Shown here: piece after piece, positions 6,500 through 14,729 of the stretch
Numbering within the stretch: the first letter of the stretch is position 1
Layout of the letters: the number at the start of each line of letters is the position of its first letter
NCBI GenBank assembly: GCA_964402995.1
Contig: CAYOEA010000011.1
Coordinates: forward strand, 1 to 51,855
Direction: 5' to 3'
DNA: 51,855 nucleotides
Origin: GCA-2686295 sp964402995
GTDB lineage: Archaea; Nanobdellota; Nanobdellia; Woesearchaeales; GCA-2686295
Made by a program: the position numbers and the translations under genes
Notes under the pieces: generated by a model
What the model saw: the letters and a program-made list of their open reading frames with translations, nothing else
Told to the model about the DNA's origin: nothing
The model's database searches: none

Positions 6500-8761
6500 T
6501 TAACAACTATAACCTTCTGATTGACCATAAAAATTGTCACCCCAACAATAAACACTTCCATTTTCTTTTAAAATACAAGTATGATGATATCCAGCTGAAA
6601 CTCCAATCGCGTTTTTATACGGATAAGAATGTGATTGACCATAAAAATCATTCCCATAACAAACAACAGCTCCATTTGTTTTTAAAACACAAGTATGATA
6701 AGTTCCTAATGAAACTTCAGAAATTGTATGTGCAAAAAAATTTTCAGATTGACCATCATCATTCAACCCGTAACAATTAATGTAAGTTGAAGCCGATCTA
6801 GTTCTACAACTATGATGTCCTCCTGCTGAAACTGAAGTAGCCGCAGGAGTACCCATTTGATATCTTGATTGACCATAATCATCTCTACCCCAACAATAAA
6901 CAAGAGTATCATTTTGTATAATACAATTATGATAGTCACCTGATGAAAGTTTAACAGCAATTCCTCCATTAAAGTCAGCTGCTTGACCATAATCATTCTT
7001 ACCCCAACAATGAACATTCCCATTACTTTTTAGAGCACAAGTATGATATTTTCCTGCTGAAACAGAAATAGCATCACCACCATAATAATCATCTGCTTGA
7101 CCATAATCCGTTCCGCCCCAATTATTATCACCCCAACAATGAACATTCCCATTACTTTTTAAGACACAAGAATGAACTTTCCCTGTTGAAACTGCAATAG
7201 CATCGCCACCATAATAATCATCTGATTGTCCATTATCAGCATGACCCCAACAATGAACATTTCCATCATTTTTTAAAGCGCATGTATGGAAACCACCTGC
7301 TGCAACAGAAATAACAGTTAATTCATTACATGCACCATTATCACAACCTAAACCATCACATGAAAGACCTGTTGAAGACATATACTCTCCCATACAAGAA
7401 TATTCCGTAACATCATCATTTGAACAACTGTCATTATAAACAAATAAATTTGTTGTTACAGTTCCTCTAGTATATTTGTTACTTCCATCTGAATCAACAC
7501 AACCATGCAAACAAACACTAAATTCACAACCAAATTCACAACCTATTGTTTGCGATACTCTTTGAGTTCCTGAACAGGTATATTCTAAAAGTGAATTATT
7601 CGATAAACAAGTGTCATTTAAAGTATTGATATTAGTAATTGTTGCACCCCAAACATATTCGTTTGGACCATAATCTGTATCTTCACAGTAAGTTGTAGTA
7701 GTTGTTTCATTTAAACAAATACCATTCTCACACCCATTAGGACAAACATTCGTATTTGATAATTGTGTATTATTTAAACAATAATACTCCTGTAAACTAT
7801 CACCATAACAAGTATCATTAAATGAATTAGATTCAGTTGTTACAATTCCAAAATCATAATATTCTAATCCACCATCAGTATCATTACAAAAATTTTGATT
7901 TCCACCTGCACTTTCATTTAAACAAACACCATTTAAACAACCATTATTACAAGCTACATTTGCTAATAATTTCAAGTCATTTTCACAATAATATTCTTCT
8001 AAAGTACTATTATCCATGCAAGTATCATCAAAAGAACCATCTTGAGTTGTTACAATACCAAAATAAAAAGGAATTATCCCTCCATCAGTATCATTACAAA
8101 AATCTTGATTCCCGCCCGTACCATTATTTAAACAAGCACCATTCTCACAAACAGAATTAGTACAAGGCAAATAACTTATAATAACATCAGTTCCTGAACA
8201 AGAATATTCATTAACTGCATCATTGGCTGCTGAACAATAATCATCAAAAGAACCATCTTCAGTTGTGACGACTCCAAAATCAACTCCATTTATTCCACCA
8301 TCAGTATCATTACAAAAAGGCTGAAGATTAGTTATACATTTTCCTTGTAAACAACTATTTGGACATTCATAAACTTCATCTCCAACACAATAATATTCTT
8401 TTAAATAAGCACTCTGAGAAGTAGTAAAGACACCAGTCGAATCAGTGCAAGTATCAGTTTTAGATACTGCATTTATTGTTCTTGTTCCTCTTTCATCATA
8501 ATTAATATTTCCATCTGTATCCACACAACCTGCATTACCTAAATTAGTTTTAGTTATACTTTCAGAACTTGATCCTAAATTAGACTGTATATTTGTTCGC
8601 AAATCTTTTTCTCTATCCATTCCTTTATCAAAAAATTTGTTTGTTCTTGAACGTTCTCCAAGCTCATTAGTATCGTCAAATTCCATAGTCATTGAAAGAG
8701 TTAAAGAAAAAACTATGAAAACAAAAATCATGGTGGATCCAAAAGAAGTATGGTGTTTCAT
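6500..8761 (-). CDS. Secreted Cys-rich protein with a seven-repeat RCC1-like propeller
   Basis: About 753 aa. An N-terminal hydrophobic segment (about 10-24) acts as signal or anchor. Next come six Cys-rich modules of about 65 aa (about residues 60-480), each reading C-x-DTDGG, a G-x-VTT strand, D-x-C, EYYC and ending C-x-NG-x-C. Then come seven repeats of about 40 aa (about 482-753) of the form VSAG-x-x-HTC-x-L-x-NG-x-V-x-CWG-x-x-x-x-GQ, the RCC1/BLIP-II propeller signature; seven fits a closed propeller. The Cys pair in each blade suggests disulfides outside the cell. An in-frame ATG at 8815 lies upstream of the predicted transcription start (about 8798), so the ATG at 8761 is preferred. 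Ligand unknown; adhesion or recognition is a guess. Confidence 0.82.
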   Translation of the reverse strand: MKHHTSFGSTMIFVFIVFSLTLSMTMEFDDTNELGERSRTNKFFDKGMDREKDLRTNIQSNLGSSSESITKTNLGNAGCVDTDGNINYDERGTRTINAVSKTDTCTDSTGVFTTSQSAYLKEYYCVGDEVYECPNSCLQGKCITNLQPFCNDTDGGINGVDFGVVTTEDGSFDDYCSAANDAVNEYSCSGTDVIISYLPCTNSVCENGACLNNGTGGNQDFCNDTDGGIIPFYFGIVTTQDGSFDDTCMDNSTLEEYYCENDLKLLANVACNNGCLNGVCLNESAGGNQNFCNDTDGGLEYYDFGIVTTESNSFNDTCYGDSLQEYYCLNNTQLSNTNVCPNGCENGICLNETTTTTYCEDTDYGPNEYVWGATITNINTLNDTCLSNNSLLEYTCSGTQRVSQTIGCEFGCEFSVCLHGCVDSDGSNKYTRGTVTTNLFVYNDSCSNDDVTEYSCMGEYMSSTGLSCDGLGCDNGACNELTVISVAAGGFHTCALKNDGNVHCWGHADNGQSDDYYGGDAIAVSTGKVHSCVLKSNGNVHCWGDNNWGGTDYGQADDYYGGDAISVSAGKYHTCALKSNGNVHCWGKNDYGQAADFNGGIAVKLSSGDYHNCIIQNDTLVYCWGRDDYGQSRYQMGTPAATSVSAGGHHSCRTRSASTYINCYGLNDDGQSENFFAHTISEVSLGTYHTCVLKTNGAVVCYGNDFYGQSHSYPYKNAIGVSAGYHHTCILKENGSVYCWGDNFYGQSEGYSC

Positions 8762-8819
8762 ATTAGAATTGTGAGATAATTCATATTTAAATATTTCCCA
8801 GATATTTATTCCCACTACC

Positions 8820-8830
8820 TTTATATATGC
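8820..8830. promoter_or_regulatory. Shared TATA element between divergent genes
   Basis: TTTATATATGC reads as a TATA box on both strands. On the minus strand it is preceded by a purine-rich run (possible BRE) and would start transcription near 8798, 37 nt before the RCC1-like start. On the plus strand it would start near 8850, leaving a leader of about 54 nt for polB. The two genes may compete for one TBP site. Confidence 0.45.
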
Positions 8831-8903
8831 TAATTTCTTTTTTTATCATGAAACAACTAAAGTGGTGCAGTTTATTGTGCCATAAATTTTACGAGGAAAA
8901 TTT

Positions 8904-11213
8904 ATGAAAGGATTTATTGTTTATCCAACTTATAGAACTATTGATAATAAATCATATATCTATCTTTTTGGTAGATTAGAAAATGGTGAGTCTTTCTTGA
9001 CTGTTAGTCTTTTCAAACCTTATTTTTACATCAGATCATCTCATTTAGAAAAAGCTAAGAAACTTGCTAAGTTTGATTATGAAAATACTGATCTTCTTAA
9101 TTTTGATAAAGAAACTATGACTAAAATTATTATTGATAACACTCAAGAACAATCTTATCTTCGTTCTCGTTTTCTTGATGAAAACATTGGTTGTTTTGAA
9201 GCAGATATTCGTCTTGTTATGCGTTTTTTAATGGATAATGAAATTAAAGCTTCTATGAATATTGAAGGTGATTTTAAGAAAGACCAATTTGTTGATAGAG
9301 TTTATCAAAACCCAAAGCTTGAGGGTATTGATTGGGTTCCAAAACTTAAGATTCTTTCATTTGATATTGAAACGTCAATGGACGCTAAACAAATTTTTTC
9401 AATTTCTCTTTACACAGGAGATTATTCTAATGTTCTTATTGTTTCTAAAAATAAAAATCTTAAAGGTGCTGATTCTCTTAATAATGAAAAAGAACTTTTA
9501 ATGGCTTTCAAACAAAAAGTTTCAGAACTTGATCCTGATATTATTACTGGTTGGAATCTTGTTGACTTTGACTTGGATATTCTACAAAAAAAATTCCAGG
9601 AACATAAAATTCCTTTTACTCTTGGTCGTTCTGATTGGAATTGTGCTATTAGAAGACAAGAATCTTTTTTTAAAGATTCAACAGCTAATATTCCTGGCCG
9701 TATTGTTCTTGATGGTATTATGCTGATGAAGATTTCATTCATTAAACTTCCAGATTATAAACTTGATACTGCAGCAAAAGTCCTTATTGGCGACCAAAAA
9801 ACTATTGGTCATGAAAACAAAGGAACTGAAATTCAAGATGCATTCGATAATGATCCTCAAAAACTTGCAGATTATAATCTTAAAGATTCAATCCTTGTTT
9901 ATGACATTCTTAAAAAAACAGGTGTTATTGATTTAACTATTAAACGTTCTATGCTTACTGGAGTTCAACTTGATAAAGTTAAGGGCAGTATTGTTTCTTT
10001 TGACTCTCTTTATCTTAGAGAACTTAAACAAAAAGGTTATGTTGGTCCTTCTGCTAATTTTGGTGATCGTGAAGAAAGAATTAAAGGCGGATTTGTTATG
10101 AGTTCAAAACCTGGTATTTATGATTACATAATTGTTTGCGACTTTAAATCTCTATATCCTAGCATTATGAGAACTTTCAATATTGATCCTTTCACTTATG
10201 TTAAAAATCCAAAAGAAGGCGAAGATTTAATCAAAGCTCCTAATGGTGCGCACTTTAGAAAAGAAAAAGGAATTTTAACCGATATGCTTACTCGTCTTTG
10301 GAAAGCCAGAGATGAACGGAAAAAAGATAACGATAAAATTGGTAGTTCTGCAATTAAAGTTCTTATGAATTCAATGTTTGGAGTATTAGCAAATCCCGTT
10401 TTTAGATTTCATAGTATTGCTATTGCTAATGCTATAACTTATTTTGGTCAACATTTAATTAAACTTACAGCTGAGAAAGTTGAAGAAAAAGGTTATGAAG
10501 TAATTTATGGTGATACTGATAGTATTTTTATTAATTTAAAAGTTGAATCTAAAGAAGAAGCGTTCAAACTTGGTAAAAAAATTCAGGATGAAATGAATGT
10601 TTTCTTTGATAAACATATTAAGGATACTTATGGAATTGATAGTTTTTTAGAACTTGAATTTGAGAAAACTTATAGACGTTTTTTAATGCCAAAAGCCAGG
10701 GGTTCTGATGAAGGTTCTAAAAAAAGATACGCTGGATTAAAGATTGAGAGCGATGGTTCAGAAAAAATGGATTTTGTTGGTCTTGAATTTGTTAGACGTG
10801 ATTGGACAAAACTTGCAAAAAAATTTCAATTAACACTCATTCAAAAAGTTTTCAACAAAGAAGAAGTTGGAGATTTTGTTAAAGAGTTTGTAAAAGACTT
10901 AAAAAATGGTAAACTTGATGATTTACTTGTTTATAGAAAAGCCATTAGAAAAGATCTTGCAAGTTATACTAAAACAACTCCACCACATGTTAAAGCTGCT
11001 CGTATGCTTCCAAAAATTACTAGCAACATTATTGATTATTATATGACTATTAATGGTCCAGAACCTATTCAACTTCATAAATCTAGAATTGATTATGATC
11101 ATTATATTGAAAAACAAGTTAAACCACTTGCAGATGGAGTTTTATTTTTTTATAATGAGAATTTTGATGATATAATTAAAGGCGCTTCACAAAAAACACT
11201 CTTTGGTTTCTAA
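8904..11213 (+). CDS. polB: Family B DNA polymerase, bacterial Pol II-like
   Basis: 769 aa replicative/repair polymerase with intact 3'-5' exonuclease. ExoI is FDIETS (Asp154, Glu156), ExoII ITGWNLVDFD and ExoIII YNLKDSILVYD. Polymerase motif A is DFKSLYPSI (about 413), motif B KVLMNSMFGVLANP and motif C YGDTDS (about 537). All catalytic acids are present and there is no intein. The stretch between exonuclease and palm (GSIVSFDSLYLRELKQKGY, then GGFVMSSKPG-x-YD and the phrase RTFNIDP) lines up with E. coli DNA polymerase II as I remember it, better than with archaeal PolB1 or PolB3. The length is also close to Pol II (783 aa). GAGG upstream of the ATG supports this start. Its neighbours downstream are two MCM-derived genes. 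Confidence 0.93.
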   Translation: MKGFIVYPTYRTIDNKSYIYLFGRLENGESFLTVSLFKPYFYIRSSHLEKAKKLAKFDYENTDLLNFDKETMTKIIIDNTQEQSYLRSRFLDENIGCFEADIRLVMRFLMDNEIKASMNIEGDFKKDQFVDRVYQNPKLEGIDWVPKLKILSFDIETSMDAKQIFSISLYTGDYSNVLIVSKNKNLKGADSLNNEKELLMAFKQKVSELDPDIITGWNLVDFDLDILQKKFQEHKIPFTLGRSDWNCAIRRQESFFKDSTANIPGRIVLDGIMLMKISFIKLPDYKLDTAAKVLIGDQKTIGHENKGTEIQDAFDNDPQKLADYNLKDSILVYDILKKTGVIDLTIKRSMLTGVQLDKVKGSIVSFDSLYLRELKQKGYVGPSANFGDREERIKGGFVMSSKPGIYDYIIVCDFKSLYPSIMRTFNIDPFTYVKNPKEGEDLIKAPNGAHFRKEKGILTDMLTRLWKARDERKKDNDKIGSSAIKVLMNSMFGVLANPVFRFHSIAIANAITYFGQHLIKLTAEKVEEKGYEVIYGDTDSIFINLKVESKEEAFKLGKKIQDEMNVFFDKHIKDTYGIDSFLELEFEKTYRRFLMPKARGSDEGSKKRYAGLKIESDGSEKMDFVGLEFVRRDWTKLAKKFQLTLIQKVFNKEEVGDFVKEFVKDLKNGKLDDLLVYRKAIRKDLASYTKTTPPHVKAARMLPKITSNIIDYYMTINGPEPIQLHKSRIDYDHYIEKQVKPLADGVLFFYNENFDDIIKGASQKTLFGF

Positions 11214-11247
11214 ATGTTTAATAAAATTAAGAATAATAAGAATTTGT

Positions 11248-11517
11248 CTATATTAATCGAATAAATCCTGGTTCTGGTTCTGAAACTAATCTATCTCTTT
11301 TCAAAGCGCTTATTGTAGAATTTACTTGAGATTCAGAAACTCCTTCCATGTCCGCTTCAATAATTACTGCTTCCATAGGTATTCTTCCACCGCCTTTTCC
11401 TGCGGTTAAATTAGAAATTATGTCCAATAATTTGATTTTATTATCTACTTCGTTCTCCAATCTTAGACTTGAAGCAGTCATTCTTTGTATTTCTATTAAT
11501 CTATCAAAATCGTCCAT
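11248..11517 (-). CDS. Free-standing MCM C-terminal winged-helix protein
   Basis: 89 aa. A helical N-terminus (about 1-25) leads into a compact winged helix: KIKLLDIISNLTAGKGGG, then MEAVIIEADMEGVSESQVN, then ISALKRDRLVSEPEPGFIRLI. This resembles the C-terminal winged helix of archaeal MCM helicases, which ends with an L-x-x-x-G-x-I-x-x-P-x-x-G-x-x-R pattern. Here it stands alone, convergent with polB and divergent from an MCM-like ATPase. It may be the detached C-terminal domain of that ATPase, acting in trans, or a DNA-binding regulator of the cluster. Both are inference; the fold call is moderately secure. Confidence 0.6.
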   Translation of the reverse strand: MDDFDRLIEIQRMTASSLRLENEVDNKIKLLDIISNLTAGKGGGRIPMEAVIIEADMEGVSESQVNSTISALKRDRLVSEPEPGFIRLI

Positions 11518-11532
11518 TTTTTAAAAAATGAA

Positions 11533-11565
11533 TATACTGTTTTTGCATTTCCCCACAACAGTATA
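11533..11565. promoter_or_regulatory. Operator-like inverted repeat upstream of the winged-helix gene
   Basis: TATACTGTT (11533-11541) and AACAGTATA (11557-11565) are a perfect 9-bp inverted repeat with a 15-nt spacer, 16 nt before the winged-helix start codon. The spacing (centre to centre 24 nt) would suit a dimeric DNA-binding protein or overlap with a promoter. The rest of this divergent 179-nt gap holds only A/T-rich promoter-like sequence. Confidence 0.4.
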
Positions 11566-11653
11566 GGGTTTTGCGTATAAAAAGCTTTTGGAAATAGTAG
11601 TGTAATATCTATATTATAACAGTTGAAACAAGTAATATACAAACTTACGAAAA

Positions 11654-11663
11654 CTTTATATTA
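11654..11663 (+). promoter_or_regulatory. TATA box of the MCM-like gene
   Basis: CTTTATATTA is centred about 39 nt before the ATG at 11697. Predicted start of transcription is near 11684, leaving a very short leader that includes AGGGGTAG. Confidence 0.45.
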
Positions 11664-11696
11664 ACGCAATCTTTTTAGACGCTAGGGGTAGTAAAT

Positions 11697-12884
11697 ATGT
11701 CATTTATCAAATCAATTTGGCCTTTATCAAAAAAAAAACGAGAAGATCTTGCAAGTATTGGTAAATTTTTAGAAAAAAGCGATCTTAAAGAAGTAAAACA
11801 TCTTCTTCGTCATGAAAAAGTAGGCGTTTCTTATCAAACATTAAAAGTTTCAAAGAAATTAATTGAAGATGCATTATTTCCAAGCATAAATCCTGCAATG
11901 GAAGATTCTGAAATAATTGCAAAATCAAAAATTTGGAATGATTGTATCGAACAACAAGTCCGTGAAAAAAAATATTTAGATTTCTCTACTGTTGCAAAAG
12001 AAAAAATTAAAGATTTTATTGCACCCCACATAGTTGGCATGGATGTTGTAAAAAAAGCAGCTCAACTTCAATTATTTGCAACAGATAAAACACATATTCT
12101 TTTACTTGGAGATCCTGGAACTGGAAAAACAGACATTCTTAGATCAGTTAACGACTTAGCACCTATAGCCTCTTTTGGTCTTGGTTCAGGAACAAGCGGC
12201 GTAGGTCTTACCGCAGCTGTTAAAGGTAAAGAAATCACAATAGGTCTACTTCCTATGGCTGACAATGGTATTTGCTGCATTGATGAATTAAATCTTATGA
12301 AGACTCGAGATAGAGGTTCTCTTCTTAATGCTATGGAAAAAGGTTTTGTAACTTATGATAAAGCAAATAATCATCTTCGTTTTGACGCAAGAATTAGTGT
12401 TTTAGCAACAGCAAATCCTAAAGGAGATAAATTTGTCGGAAGAAAGCCTGATATTTGGCTTAAACAAATTCCTTTTGACCCAGCACTCTTAACAAGATTC
12501 CATTTAGTTTTCTTCATTAGAAAACCTAATCAACAAGAATTCATAGATATTGCTAAAAAAATTGTTTCTGATAGACAAAAGAATTTAGAAATTAATGATG
12601 AATTATTTATCAAAGATTATATTGAATATGCTCACATGATTGATGTTAAATTTGACGAAAAACTAAAAAAAGATATAATTGAATTTGCATCAAAACTTAA
12701 AATTGATGAAGATGAATTCTTAGTTGACATTGGTCCTAGAATAATTCTCGGCATAATGAGACTGGCTAAAGCTTCAGCCAGAATTGAACTTCGAAATGTA
12801 GTTGATAAAACAGATCTTGAAACTGTTTTTGAAATTATCAAAACAAGTCTTTATGTTAAAGATCATAAAAAAAGAAAAAAATAA
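11697..12884 (+). CDS. MCM-like AAA+ ATPase lacking the N-terminal DNA-binding domain
   Basis: 395 aa. Residues 112-395 are an MCM-type AAA+ core: Walker A GDPGTGKT (138-145), the helix-2 stretch SGVGLTAAVKGKE, Walker B GICCIDELN (Asp196, Glu197), sensor 1 LATANP (Asn240), arginine finger LLTRF (Arg267) and a lid with PRIILGIMRLAKASARIELR that matches the MCM sensor-2 region. Archaeal MCMs are usually 650-700 aa with an N-terminal OB-fold and zinc ribbon. Here only about 110 mostly helical residues with a single cysteine precede the core, so the normal DNA-binding collar is absent. The C-terminal winged helix is also missing but a similar one is encoded next door on the other strand. Walker A ends GKT where MCMs usually have AKS. 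Function unknown; helicase, remodeller or inactive relative are possible. Confidence 0.82.
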   Translation: MSFIKSIWPLSKKKREDLASIGKFLEKSDLKEVKHLLRHEKVGVSYQTLKVSKKLIEDALFPSINPAMEDSEIIAKSKIWNDCIEQQVREKKYLDFSTVAKEKIKDFIAPHIVGMDVVKKAAQLQLFATDKTHILLLGDPGTGKTDILRSVNDLAPIASFGLGSGTSGVGLTAAVKGKEITIGLLPMADNGICCIDELNLMKTRDRGSLLNAMEKGFVTYDKANNHLRFDARISVLATANPKGDKFVGRKPDIWLKQIPFDPALLTRFHLVFFIRKPNQQEFIDIAKKIVSDRQKNLEINDELFIKDYIEYAHMIDVKFDEKLKKDIIEFASKLKIDEDEFLVDIGPRIILGIMRLAKASARIELRNVVDKTDLETVFEIIKTSLYVKDHKKRKK

Positions 12885-12901
12885 ACAACTAAGGTGGAAA
12901 A

Positions 12902-13207
12902 ATGATTATTTACTACATTACATGCAAAGATAAAGATGAAGCAAAAAAAATTGCTACAAAACTAATTGATTCCAAATTAATATCATGTGCAAACATTTTA
13001 CAATCAGAATCAATCTATTACTGGGAAGGAAAATTAAAAGAACATCCTGAATCTATTCTTCTAGTTAAAACACTCGATAGATGTGAAGAAGAAGTAAAAG
13101 ATACTGTTCGTGAACTTAGTTCTTATGATATGCCAGCAATTATCAGAGTTAATGGTAGAGCTAATGAAGAATTTCTTTCATGGATGGAAACACAAATTAA
13201 ACCTTAA
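12902..13207 (+). CDS. cutA: CutA1-type divalent cation tolerance protein
   Basis: 101 aa, the normal size of CutA1. The pattern YYITCKDKDEAKKIATKL, then LISCANIL, then IYYWEGKL, LLVKT and YDMPAIIRV is typical of this trimeric ferredoxin-like protein. The conserved Cys lies in SCAN. CutA binds Cu(II) and is linked to metal tolerance in bacteria, but its cell role is unclear. AAGGTGG (about 12892-12898) sits just before the ATG, so it is translated efficiently from a transcript shared with the MCM-like gene 17 nt upstream. Confidence 0.93.
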   Translation: MIIYYITCKDKDEAKKIATKLIDSKLISCANILQSESIYYWEGKLKEHPESILLVKTLDRCEEEVKDTVRELSSYDMPAIIRVNGRANEEFLSWMETQIKP

Positions 13208-13215
13208 GATAAATT

Positions 13216-14271
13216 ATGATGATAGAAATATTTAATTTAACCTATTTTGGAAATACCTTACTCCAATACTTAATTTTCTTTGGAATTACAATAGGTTCAA
13301 TTATTATTGGAAAATTATTTTTCTTTATTAGTAAAACTATTATCAGAGTTAAAGCGGAAAAAACAAAAACTCAACTAGATGATATTTTAGTAAATGTTCT
13401 TGAAAAACCACTAGTTGTCTTAGTTTTTATTTTAGGGTTTTCTTTTGCAGTAAATACTTTATCATTAGGCCCTAAAGGAATAGACTTTTTTGCAAATACA
13501 ATAAGCATTTTATGGACTATTGATATTGCGTGGATTGTAATTACATTTGTTGATGCATTAATTCTTAACTACATTCAACCTATAACTGCTAAAACTAAAT
13601 CTGATCTTGATGATGCGTTAGTTCCTCTAATTAGAAAATTAGTAAAAACAGTTCTAATAATTATTGCAGCAATTATTGTAATTGATAGATTTGGATATAA
13701 TGTTTCATCTTTACTCGCAGGACTTGGTATTGGTGGACTTGCATTTGCACTTGCAGCAAAAGATATGCTTGCAAACTTATTTGGTGGCTTTGCAATAATC
13801 ACTGATAAACCTTTCAAACTTGGCGATAGGATTAAAGTTGAAGGACATGATGGTTGGGTCAGAGAAATTGGTCTTAGAACTACCAAAGTTGAAACACTTG
13901 ATGGTTTCTTAATGATTGTTCCTAATTCAAAAATTGCAGACAGCATTTTAGAAAACGTCTCTAAAGAAAAAGCTAGAAAAGTAAAAATGACTATTGGTGT
14001 TGAATACGCTACAAGTTCTAAAAAAATGGAACAAGCAAAAAAAATCCTTAAAGACATCATTAAAAAAAATACTCTTACTAAGGATGAATCAATTGTTGGT
14101 TTCTCTGAATTTGCAGACAGTTCTCTTAACATCTTAACAATTTACTGGATTAAAGATTTGAATAATATTATAACTATTAAAGATCAAATTAATACAGAAA
14201 TTAAAAAACAATTTGAGAAAGCAAAAATTGAGATGGCTTTTCCAAGCAGAACAATTTATCTTAAGAAATAA
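13216..14271 (+). CDS. mscS: MscS-family mechanosensitive channel
   Basis: 351 aa small-conductance channel that opens under membrane tension and releases osmolytes. Membrane segments lie near residues 15-37, 60-80, 90-115 and 135-155, followed by the pore-lining TM3 (LLAGLGIGGLAFALAAKDMLANLFGG, split here as glycine/alanine-rich helix then NLFGG). The beta domain holds KPFKLGDRIKVEG and the family phrase LDGFLMIVPNSKI. The C-terminal alpha/beta domain ends near residue 345. It follows cutA by 8 nt. There is no clear Shine-Dalgarno; adjacent ATGs at 13216 and 13219 are both possible. Confidence 0.92.
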   Translation: MMIEIFNLTYFGNTLLQYLIFFGITIGSIIIGKLFFFISKTIIRVKAEKTKTQLDDILVNVLEKPLVVLVFILGFSFAVNTLSLGPKGIDFFANTISILWTIDIAWIVITFVDALILNYIQPITAKTKSDLDDALVPLIRKLVKTVLIIIAAIIVIDRFGYNVSSLLAGLGIGGLAFALAAKDMLANLFGGFAIITDKPFKLGDRIKVEGHDGWVREIGLRTTKVETLDGFLMIVPNSKIADSILENVSKEKARKVKMTIGVEYATSSKKMEQAKKILKDIIKKNTLTKDESIVGFSEFADSSLNILTIYWIKDLNNIITIKDQINTEIKKQFEKAKIEMAFPSRTIYLKK

Positions 14272-14300
14272 TGTTAATAATTTAATTTAATTTTTACATT

Positions 14301-14324
14301 TTCAGAAAGGAAAAACTTTCTGAA
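14301..14324. terminator. Hairpin after the MscS gene
   Basis: TTCAGAAAG (14301-14309) and CTTTCTGAA (14316-14324) form a perfect 9-bp stem with a 6-nt loop, with T-rich sequence on both sides. It belongs to the AGAAA...TTTCT hairpin type found at other gene ends in this window. Confidence 0.5.
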
Positions 14325-14397
14325 TACATTCATTTTATTTTTCACAACTTTTTTATAGTCTTATTAGGATTATATCAATGGTTTGGAGGTGGTTGTA

Positions 14398-14628
14398 TTG
14401 CCCATTAATAAAAAAGTTCAAGATGAAATTAAAGAAAAATTTGAGAAAAGCTTAACTGATATGTCTAAACAAGAGCTTAAAGAACTCTTAATGATTAATA
14501 CTTATAAAGTTGCAATGATGAGAGCTCAACTTGAATCTTTAACCGAAATTCTTATAAAGCAAAAACTAACAACTTATGAAGAGATTTGGAAAAAAACTAA
14601 TGAAAATTTTAAACATTCAGGAATATAA
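14398..14628 (+). CDS. Small helical protein of unknown function
   Basis: 76 aa and almost wholly alpha-helical by composition, with many Lys/Glu residues and no membrane segment or cysteine. I do not recognise it. GGAGGTGG at 14385-14392 is a very strong ribosome binding site placed 5 nt before the TTG at 14398, so TTG is the likely start; upstream in-frame codons are inside that site. It lies alone between the MscS gene and GAPDH. The strong initiation signal and intact reading frame argue that it is real. Confidence 0.62.
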   Translation: MPINKKVQDEIKEKFEKSLTDMSKQELKELLMINTYKVAMMRAQLESLTEILIKQKLTTYEEIWKKTNENFKHSGI

Positions 14629-14668
14629 CATTTTCAAATAATAATTCAAAATAAAAGAGGGATAATTT

Positions 14669-14692
14669 ATGACACTTAAAAATTATTTTTAA
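14669..14692 (+). other. Seven-codon upstream ORF that copies the GAPDH start region
   Basis: AGAGGGATAATTTATGACA (about 14656-14674) closely matches AGAGGCAATATTTATGACA at the real GAPDH start (about 14717-14735). It opens a seven-codon frame (MTLKNYF) with its own Shine-Dalgarno site. GAPDH begins MTVK, so this looks like a small duplication of the initiation region or a leader ORF. Confidence 0.4.
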
Positions 14693-14695
14693 GCT

Positions 14696-14706
14696 CATAA
14701 ATATAC
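14696..14706 (+). promoter_or_regulatory. TATA-like element before GAPDH
   Basis: CATAAATATAC is centred about 29 nt before the GAPDH ATG, suggesting a leaderless or nearly leaderless mRNA. A GAGG at 14718-14721 would also serve a longer transcript, so both modes are possible. Confidence 0.4.
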
Positions 14707-14729
14707 CACCAAAAAAAGAGGCAATATTT

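Noticed and set aside
7837..8160. A 107-codon plus-strand frame rich in His and Asn inside the RCC1-like gene
   Set aside because: It mirrors the Cys-rich repeat modules of the real minus-strand gene and lacks a ribosome binding site.
8762..8815. N-terminal extension of the RCC1-like protein from the ATG at 8815
   Set aside because: The TATA box at 8820-8830 would start transcription near 8798, after that ATG, and the extension would bury the signal segment.
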